Shown: positions 6,193 through 10,661 of the stretch, in pieces
Numbering within the stretch: position 1 is the stretch's first letter
Layout of the letters: every line of letters begins with the position of its first letter
NCBI GenBank assembly: GCA_937863915.1
Contig: CALMID010000479.1
Span: 1-10,661 of the forward strand
Direction of reading: 5' to 3'
DNA: 10,661 nt
Source: an uncultured Pseudomonas sp.
GTDB lineage: Bacteria > Pseudomonadota > Gammaproteobacteria > Pseudomonadales > Pseudomonadaceae
The notes under the pieces: model-generated
The model's input: the letters and a program-made list of their open reading frames with translations, nothing else
Told to the model about the DNA's origin: nothing
Databases searched by the model: none
Position numbers and translations under genes: made by a program

Positions 6193-7293
6193 ATGAGTCT
6201 CGATCACCTGTTTTCCCCGACACAACTCGGCAACCTCAACCTGCCCAACCGCCTGGTCATGGCCCCACTGACCCGTCAGCGCAGCCTGCCGGGCAATGTG
6301 CCGGGCGAGCTGAACGCCCGCTACTACGCGCAGCGCGCCAATGCCGGTCTGATCATCAGCGAAGCCAGCCAGGTCTGCCCGCAAGGCCAGGGCTATGCCT
6401 GGACACCGGGCATCCACAGTGCCGAACAGGTCGCCGGCTGGCAGCAAGTCACCCAGGCCGTGCATCAGGCCGGCGGGCGCATCTTCCTGCAGCTCTGGCA
6501 CGTCGGGCGCATCTCCCACCCGCTGCTGCAGCCGGGCGGCGCCGACCCGGTCGCCCCGTCGGCCATTCAGGCCAACGCCGAGTGCTATGTGGTCGAGGCC
6601 GATGGCAGCCACCACAAGGCCGCCACCGCCAAGCCACGCGCCCTGGAACTGCATGAACCGCCGGGAATCGTGGCCGCTTATGCTCAAGGCACTGCCAATG
6701 CCATCCAGGCCGGTTTCGATGGCGTAGAAGTGCATGCCGCCAACGGCTACCTGCTCGACCAGTTCCTCTGCTCCAACAGCAACCAGCGCAGCGACGCCTA
6801 CGGCGGTTCGGTGGAGAACCGCGCGCGTCTGGTACTGCAGGTCGTCGATGCCGTGGTGGCCACGGTGGGCGACAGTCGCAAGGTCGGTATCCGCATTTCG
6901 CCCATGGGCACCTTCGGCGACGTCCACGACGCCAACCCGCTGGAAACCTTCAGCTACCTGGTCGAGCAGCTCAACAGCCGCCAGCTGGGCTACCTGCACG
7001 TCAATCGCCCGGACTGGCTGGGCGGCACCTTCGAGGGCTATGACGCACTGCTGCGCAAACTGCGTCAGCTGTATCAGGGCACCCTGATCATCGCCGGCGG
7101 GCAAACCGCCGAGAGCGGCGAGCAGGCCATCGCCGAAGGCCTGGCCGATCTGGTGGCCTATGGCCGCCCGTACATCGCCAACCCGGACCTGGCAGCACGC
7201 TTCCAGGCCGGTGCCGAGCTGAACCCGCTTAACCCCGCCACCCTGTATGGCGGCGGCGCCGAGGGTTACACCGACTACCCCGCACTGGGCTGA
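6193..7293 (+). CDS. Old yellow enzyme family NAD(P)H:flavin oxidoreductase (NemA/XenB-like)
   Basis: This 366-residue, single-domain FMN enzyme is a classical ene-reductase. It should reduce activated C=C bonds, quinones, maleimides or nitro compounds using NAD(P)H in the cytoplasm. The TIM barrel starts at PTQLGNLNLPNRLVMAPLTR, with Thr27 at the position that tunes the flavin in classical OYEs. His181 and Asn184 in HAANGY are the substrate-binding pair, with Tyr186 as the likely proton donor. RSDAYGGSVENR at 199-210 is the strongly conserved OYE block, and GR (324-325) ends the phosphate-binding region. The length matches NemA and XenB. The ATG at 6193 has AGGA 7 bases upstream. The divergent HxlR regulator suggests induction by reactive electrophiles. 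The gene ends at a strong bidirectional terminator. The natural substrate cannot be read from sequence. Confidence 0.93.
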   Translation: MSLDHLFSPTQLGNLNLPNRLVMAPLTRQRSLPGNVPGELNARYYAQRANAGLIISEASQVCPQGQGYAWTPGIHSAEQVAGWQQVTQAVHQAGGRIFLQLWHVGRISHPLLQPGGADPVAPSAIQANAECYVVEADGSHHKAATAKPRALELHEPPGIVAAYAQGTANAIQAGFDGVEVHAANGYLLDQFLCSNSNQRSDAYGGSVENRARLVLQVVDAVVATVGDSRKVGIRISPMGTFGDVHDANPLETFSYLVEQLNSRQLGYLHVNRPDWLGGTFEGYDALLRKLRQLYQGTLIIAGGQTAESGEQAIAEGLADLVAYGRPYIANPDLAARFQAGAELNPLNPATLYGGGAEGYTDYPALG

Positions 7294-7301
7294 TCGGTAG
7301 A

Positions 7302-7336
7302 AACAAAAACGCCGGGCAATGCCCGGCGTTTTTGTT
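7302..7336. terminator. Bidirectional intrinsic terminator between convergent units
   Basis: AACAAAAACGCCGGGC (7302-7317) pairs perfectly over 16 bp with 7321-7336 around an AAT loop. The GC-rich core is flanked by A5 on one side and T5 on the other, so each strand gives a hairpin with a U tract. It begins 8 bases after the flavin reductase stop and lies 12 bases beyond the stop of the minus-strand membrane protein gene, serving both. Confidence 0.95.
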
Positions 7337-7348
7337 ATTGGCGATCCA

Positions 7349-7807
7349 TCAGGCCAGATCGAAGACCATGACCAGCGGCACAACCACGACCAGAATGGCC
7401 AGGATGAACAGCAGACCGATCCCCACCGCCCGCCAGTTGGAGTAGAGCGGCCCCTGCGCCGCCGCATGCTGCTGCAGTCGCGAGCCCAGCACGCTCTTGG
7501 CGTACTGATTCATGGCAATCACCTGAACCACGGTAAAGGCTATGCCGGGCACGTTTTCCGGCAACAGAAAGCCCAACGCGGTGATCGCCACGAAGATACC
7601 GATCGCCAGCCACCAGGTCTGCCGCAGCTCCTTGTGCAGACCATACTGGCGCAGGTTGTGCGCCAGGACATAGGCGCCGGCCAGTGGCGTGCCGAAGAAA
7701 GTGGCCAACCCGACAGCAGGCAGACTGTACAGCGGCGGAGTAGCGTCCGGCGTGTTGACCAGATCGGCTTCCGGGGTTTGAAAGGGATTGTTAGCAGGTG
7801 CTTCCAT
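7349..7807 (-). CDS. Small multi-pass membrane protein of unknown function
   Basis: I do not recognise a named family for this 152-residue protein. The first 25 residues are polar and proline-rich and contain NPFQTPEADL, a short N-terminal signature that I recall in several unrelated-looking gammaproteobacterial membrane proteins. Hydrophobic segments lie at about 28-50, 64-83, 88-101 and 127-149, giving three or four transmembrane helices; a YGLHKELRQ linker separates the first two. The ATG at 7807 has GGAG about 10 bases upstream. It is the last gene of the aminotransferase/omega-amidase operon, 19 bases after the amidase stop, and ends at the shared terminator. Co-transcription hints at a link to amino-acid or keto-acid traffic, but nothing in the sequence shows transport activity. 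Confidence 0.78.
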   Translation of the reverse strand: MEAPANNPFQTPEADLVNTPDATPPLYSLPAVGLATFFGTPLAGAYVLAHNLRQYGLHKELRQTWWLAIGIFVAITALGFLLPENVPGIAFTVVQVIAMNQYAKSVLGSRLQQHAAAQGPLYSNWRAVGIGLLFILAILVVVVPLVMVFDLA

Positions 7808-7826
7808 GCGTTATGGCTCCAGTGGT

Positions 7827-8621
7827 TCAAGGGTTCAGAGAAAAACTATCGGCATCCAGATGGGCCGGGAAACGCTGGCGATAGGCCGCCAGCTCCGCCG
7901 CACTGAGACTGACATGAAACACACCATCAACGTCCTGCGCCGCCAGCAGGGATTCGCCCTGAAAGTCCAGCACCTGACTGTCGCCACTGTAGGCATGGCC
8001 TTTGCCATCCTCGCCCACCCGGTTGACCGCCGCGACATAACACAGGTTTTCGATGGCCCGCGCCGGTAGCAGGCGATTCCAGTGGTGGCGACGTTCGGCC
8101 GGCCAGTTGGCGGTATACAGCAGCAGGTCCGTGCCGCCCGCATCGCGGCTCCACACCGGGAAGCGCAGGTCGTAGCAGATCAGCGGGCGCACTCGCCAGC
8201 CCTTCACTTCCAGCACCACCTGCTGCTCGCCGGCACTGTAGTGCTTGTGCTCACCGGCCATGCGGAACAGGTGACGCTTGTCATAGTGCGCCAGCGAACC
8301 GTCCGGGCGCGCCCAGAGCAGGCGGTTGCGGTAGCTGCCATCAGCGGCCTGGATAATCAGGCTGCCGCAGACCACCGCTCCCAGGTCCTGAGCCTGCTGG
8401 CGCAGCCACTGGCTGGTCGGGCCGTCCTCGGGCTCGGCCAGTGCGGCCGAGTCCATGGAAAAGCCGGTGCTGAACATCTCCGGCAGGACGATCAGATCGG
8501 CACCACGGGCCTGCTCCAGCAGGCGGGCGAAATGCTCGCGGTTGGCAGCGGCATCCTGCCAGACCAGCGAGGTCTGGATCAGCGCCAGTTGCAGGTCGGG
8601 CACGCTCGTCAGATCGCGCAT
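7827..8621 (-). CDS. yafV: Omega-amidase of the nitrilase superfamily (YafV/NIT2-like)
   Basis: This 264-residue cytoplasmic hydrolase should cleave the amide of alpha-ketoglutaramate (or succinamate) to 2-oxoglutarate and ammonia. The nitrilase-superfamily catalytic triad is complete: Glu48 in LPEMFSTGF, Lys115 in YDKRHLF and Cys149 in ICYDLRFP. The CYDLRFP and NRVG (200-203) segments are typical of the omega-amidase branch. The ATG at 8621 has GGAG about 8 bases upstream and overlaps the end of the aminotransferase gene by 13 bases, so translation is probably coupled. The frame is open further upstream, but only as a shadow of the aminotransferase gene. Pairing with a glutamine-using aminotransferase is a recurrent arrangement that supports this substrate. 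A different short-chain amide cannot be excluded. Confidence 0.9.
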   Translation of the reverse strand: MRDLTSVPDLQLALIQTSLVWQDAAANREHFARLLEQARGADLIVLPEMFSTGFSMDSAALAEPEDGPTSQWLRQQAQDLGAVVCGSLIIQAADGSYRNRLLWARPDGSLAHYDKRHLFRMAGEHKHYSAGEQQVVLEVKGWRVRPLICYDLRFPVWSRDAGGTDLLLYTANWPAERRHHWNRLLPARAIENLCYVAAVNRVGEDGKGHAYSGDSQVLDFQGESLLAAQDVDGVFHVSLSAAELAAYRQRFPAHLDADSFSLNP

Positions 8622-9757
8622 AGTTTCGCTCCGGCAGCCAGCAGGGTTTCCTCGCGCTTGGCAAAGCAGAACCGCACCAGACGCATGCCGGCTGGCGGCT
8701 GCTGATAGAACACCGACACCGGAATGGCCGCCACGCCCTGATCGCGGGTCAGCCATTCGGCCATGGCGACATCATCCAGATCGGGGCGGATCGCCGAATA
8801 ATCGACGATCTGGAAATAGGTGCCCGGCGTGCGGGTAAAGGCAAACCGCGAACCCGCCAGCTGGTCACAGAACAGGTCGCGTTTGGCCTGATAAAAGGCC
8901 GGCAGCTCGGCTATGTGCTCGGGATGCTCAACCATGAAATCGGCCAGCGCATGCTGCAACGGAGTGACGGCCACGAAGGTGACGAACTGGTGCACCTTGC
9001 GCAGCTCGGCCGTGAGGGCAGGTGGCGCCACCACATAGCCGGTCTTCCAGCCGGTGACGTGATAGGTCTTGCCGAACGAACTGACGACGAAGGCCCGCGC
9101 ATAAAGCTCCTCGTGGGCCAGCACACTGGCGTGACTGGCGCCGTCGAACACCAGATGCTCGTAGACCTCGTCGCTGATCAGGTAGATGTCGCGGTCACGA
9201 ATCAGCGCCGCCAACTGGTCGAGATCGGCCCGCGACAGTAGCGCGCCGCTGGGGTTATGCGGCGAGTTGATGAAGATCAGCCGGGTACGCTCGTTGATGG
9301 CATCACTCAGCCGCTGCCAGTCGACCGAAAAGTCCGGCAAGTTGAGCGGCACATGCACACAGCGCCCACCGGCCAGCTCCACCGCCGGCTCATAGCTGTC
9401 GTAACAGGGATCGAGAACGATGGCCTCATCGCCTGCGCGGATCAGCGCCTGCACCGCGCAGAAGATCGCCTCGGTGGCCCCGGGCACGATGGTGACCTCG
9501 GTGTCGGCCGACACCGCACGTCCATAGAGCGCTACGACCTTGGCCGCCACCGCTTCGCGCAGGCGCGGCAACCCGGTCATCGGCGCGTACTGGTTATGCC
9601 CGGCCTGCAGATGACGCACGGCGGCATCCAGCAAGGGCTGCGGGCTGGGGAAATCGGGGAAGCCCTGGGACAGATTGAGCGCCCCGACCTCGGCGGCCAG
9701 CTGCGACATGCGGGTGAAAATGGTGGTACCGACGGAGGGCAACTTGCTGACGAGCAT
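8609..9757 (-). CDS. PLP-dependent methionine/glutamine-type aminotransferase (YbdL/KAT-like)
   Basis: This 382-residue fold-type I, class I/II aminotransferase carries all key PLP residues: Tyr57 in NQYAPMTG, Asn168 in NSPHNPSG, Asp196 and Tyr199 in SDEVYE, the Schiff-base Lys230 in SSFGKTYHVTGWK, and carboxylate-binding Arg362 in VRFCFAK. The aromatic-rich NQYAPM and TYHVTGWK segments and the size resemble E. coli YbdL and kynurenine/glutamine aminotransferases, which accept methionine and aromatic amino acids and often use glutamine or keto-methylthiobutyrate. The ATG at 9757, with AGG about 8-10 bases upstream, gives the family N terminus; upstream in-frame residues are not protein-like. 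It is the first gene of a three-gene operon with the omega-amidase and a membrane protein. The exact substrate preference is inferred from context. Confidence 0.9.
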   Translation of the reverse strand: MLVSKLPSVGTTIFTRMSQLAAEVGALNLSQGFPDFPSPQPLLDAAVRHLQAGHNQYAPMTGLPRLREAVAAKVVALYGRAVSADTEVTIVPGATEAIFCAVQALIRAGDEAIVLDPCYDSYEPAVELAGGRCVHVPLNLPDFSVDWQRLSDAINERTRLIFINSPHNPSGALLSRADLDQLAALIRDRDIYLISDEVYEHLVFDGASHASVLAHEELYARAFVVSSFGKTYHVTGWKTGYVVAPPALTAELRKVHQFVTFVAVTPLQHALADFMVEHPEHIAELPAFYQAKRDLFCDQLAGSRFAFTRTPGTYFQIVDYSAIRPDLDDVAMAEWLTRDQGVAAIPVSVFYQQPPAGMRLVRFCFAKREETLLAAGAKLCAI

Positions 9758-9840
9758 GGCGTTACCTGAAACGAGAACGGCGAAGGAATCGACCGGCAGG
9801 ATAGCCGAGCGCCCCGCGCCCTGGCCATCCGCCGCCCACG

Positions 9841-9872
9841 AAAAAGGGCGCGCAGTCTGCACTGGGCGCCCT
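9841..9872 (-). terminator. Intrinsic terminator of der
   Basis: On the minus strand the hairpin pairs AGGGCGC with GCGCCCT (plus positions 9866-9872 and 9845-9851). After one mismatch it pairs CAGT with ACTG (9861-9864 and 9853-9856) around a 4-base loop, and it is followed by T5 (complement of 9841-9845). It begins 17 bases past the der stop. It separates der from the aminotransferase operon, whose promoter must then lie mostly in 9758-9840; I see no convincing consensus boxes there. Confidence 0.9.
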
Positions 9873-9889
9873 CTTCACAGCGGTCGGAA

Positions 9890-10661
9890 TCAGCGTTTCT
9901 TGTCGCGACGCTTCTTCTCGGCCTTCTTGTGGTGGCTCATCAAACGGCGCTTCTTGTTCACCTGACGTTCGGTGAGGACGTTCTTCTTGCCCTCGAACGG
10001 GTTTTCCCCGCCCTTGAACTCGATGCGCAGCGGCGTGCCGACCAGCTTGAGCACCCGGCGATAGGTGTTCTCGAGATAGCGGACATAGGAACGCGGCACG
10101 GACTCCACCTGGTTGCCGTGGATAACGATCAGCGGCGGGTTGGCACCACCCAGGTGGGCGTAGCGCAGCTTGATGCGACGGCCGTTGACCAGAGGCGGCT
10201 GGTGCTCCTGCACCGCGTCTTCGAGAATCTGGGTCAGACGGCTGGTCGGCCAACGCGTAACCGCCGAGGCGAAGGCGGTCTGTACCGACTTGTACAGGTG
10301 GCCGACGCCGGTGCCGTGCTTGGCCGAGACGAAATGGATATCGGCCCAGTCGACGAACATCAACCGGCGTTCCAGCTCGGTCTTCACGTAGTCCTTCTCG
10401 CCCTGCTCCATGCCATCCCACTTGTTCAGGGCGATGACCAGCGCGCGGCCGCTTTCCAGGACGAAGCCAAGCAGGTTGAGGTCGTGCTCAACCACGCCTT
10501 CACGGGCGTCCATCACGAAGATCACCACGTTGGCGTCCTGGATGGCCTGCAGGGTTTTCACCACGGAGAACTTTTCCACCGCTTCGAAGATCTTGCCGCG
10601 ACGGCGAACGCCGGCGGTGTCGATCAGGGTGTACTTCTCGTCACCGCGCTCGAAGGGGATG
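9890..10661 (-). CDS. der: Ribosome-assembly GTPase Der (EngA), C-terminal half, runs off the right edge
   Basis: The visible 256 residues are the end of Der, the double-GTPase protein needed for maturation of the 50S ribosomal subunit. The frame enters at base 10660 within the second G domain. It shows the G3 motif DTAG (visible residues 14-17) with VRRRGKI after it, the G4 motif NKWD (79-82) and the G5-like SAKHGTG. It then runs through the KH-like C-terminal domain ([39 protein letters not shown]) that packs between the G domains and contacts rRNA. The protein ends in a strongly basic tail ([16 protein letters not shown]), normal for gammaproteobacterial Der. The first G domain and start codon are outside the window. 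It ends at its own terminator. Identity is secure. Confidence 0.97.
   Translation of the reverse strand, partial: IPFERGDEKYTLIDTAGVRRRGKIFEAVEKFSVVKTLQAIQDANVVIFVMDAREGVVEHDLNLLGFVLESGRALVIALNKWDGMEQGEKDYVKTELERRLMFVDWADIHFVSAKHGTGVGHLYKSVQTAFASAVTRWPTSRLTQILEDAVQEHQPPLVNGRRIKLRYAHLGGANPPLIVIHGNQVESVPRSYVRYLENTYRRVLKLVGTPLRIEFKGGENPFEGKKNVLTERQVNKKRRLMSHHKKAEKKRRDKKR

Noticed and set aside
6172-7467. A 431-codon minus-strand open frame opposite the flavin reductase gene
   Set aside because: It runs through the bidirectional terminator and is antisense to a gene with complete catalytic motifs.
9257-9769. A 170-codon plus-strand frame opposite the aminotransferase gene
   Set aside because: Antisense shadow with His/Arg/Gly-rich composition.
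1-10661. CRISPR arrays, tRNA/rRNA genes, transposases, integrases or phage genes
   Set aside because: No regularly spaced repeats, no cloverleaf-like sequence and no such protein motifs were seen. The coding content is uniformly GC-rich and typical of conserved chromosome.

Overview
The window is GC-rich and gene-dense, and almost every gene belongs to a known bacterial family. Gene content and order point to a Pseudomonas or close relative: a TonB-dependent copper receptor and a small DUF2946 protein divergent from a long-form leuA, then an aminotransferase/omega-amidase pair next to der (engA). From memory this matches the P. aeruginosa oprC-PA3791-leuA ... der neighbourhood; I could not run a search. 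The region reads as conserved chromosome. I see no phage, transposase, integrase, CRISPR, tRNA or rRNA.

Layout from left to right. Positions 1-165 hold no gene but three short hairpins that look like an intergenic repeat. 166-2887 (minus) is a two-gene copper unit: DUF2946 protein first, OprC-type receptor second. 2888-3172 is the regulatory region shared by that unit and the divergent leuA, with an AT-rich inverted repeat and a 9-bp direct repeat. leuA (3173-4843, plus) ends in a clear intrinsic terminator. An orphan periplasmic solute-binding protein gene (4979-5728, plus) overlaps by 11 bp, tail to tail, an HxlR-family regulator (5718-6089, minus). The regulator is divergent from an old-yellow-enzyme flavin reductase (6193-7293, plus), and the space between them carries two operator-like palindromes. 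A 16-bp perfect stem at 7302-7336 ends both the flavin reductase gene and the convergent minus-strand operon that follows. That operon, in transcription order, is a methionine-type aminotransferase (8609-9757), an omega-amidase (7827-8621, overlapping the aminotransferase by 13 bp) and a small membrane protein of unknown function (7349-7807). The C-terminal half of der enters from the right edge (9890-10661, minus) and ends at its own terminator.

How the genes work together. OprC probably imports copper across the outer membrane, with the DUF2946 protein as an inner-membrane or periplasmic partner. LeuA makes the committed step of leucine synthesis. The aminotransferase and omega-amidase form a glutamine transaminase/omega-amidase couple: the first makes alpha-ketoglutaramate when glutamine is the amino donor, the second hydrolyses it to 2-oxoglutarate, pulling transamination forward, classically for methionine salvage. 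The HxlR/flavin reductase pair looks like an electrophile- or quinone-responsive module, but this HxlR lacks the usual N-terminal sensing cysteine. I found no convincing new multi-gene system; the best leads are small: the HxlR variant and its operators, the DUF2946 partner, and the unknown third gene of the aminotransferase operon.
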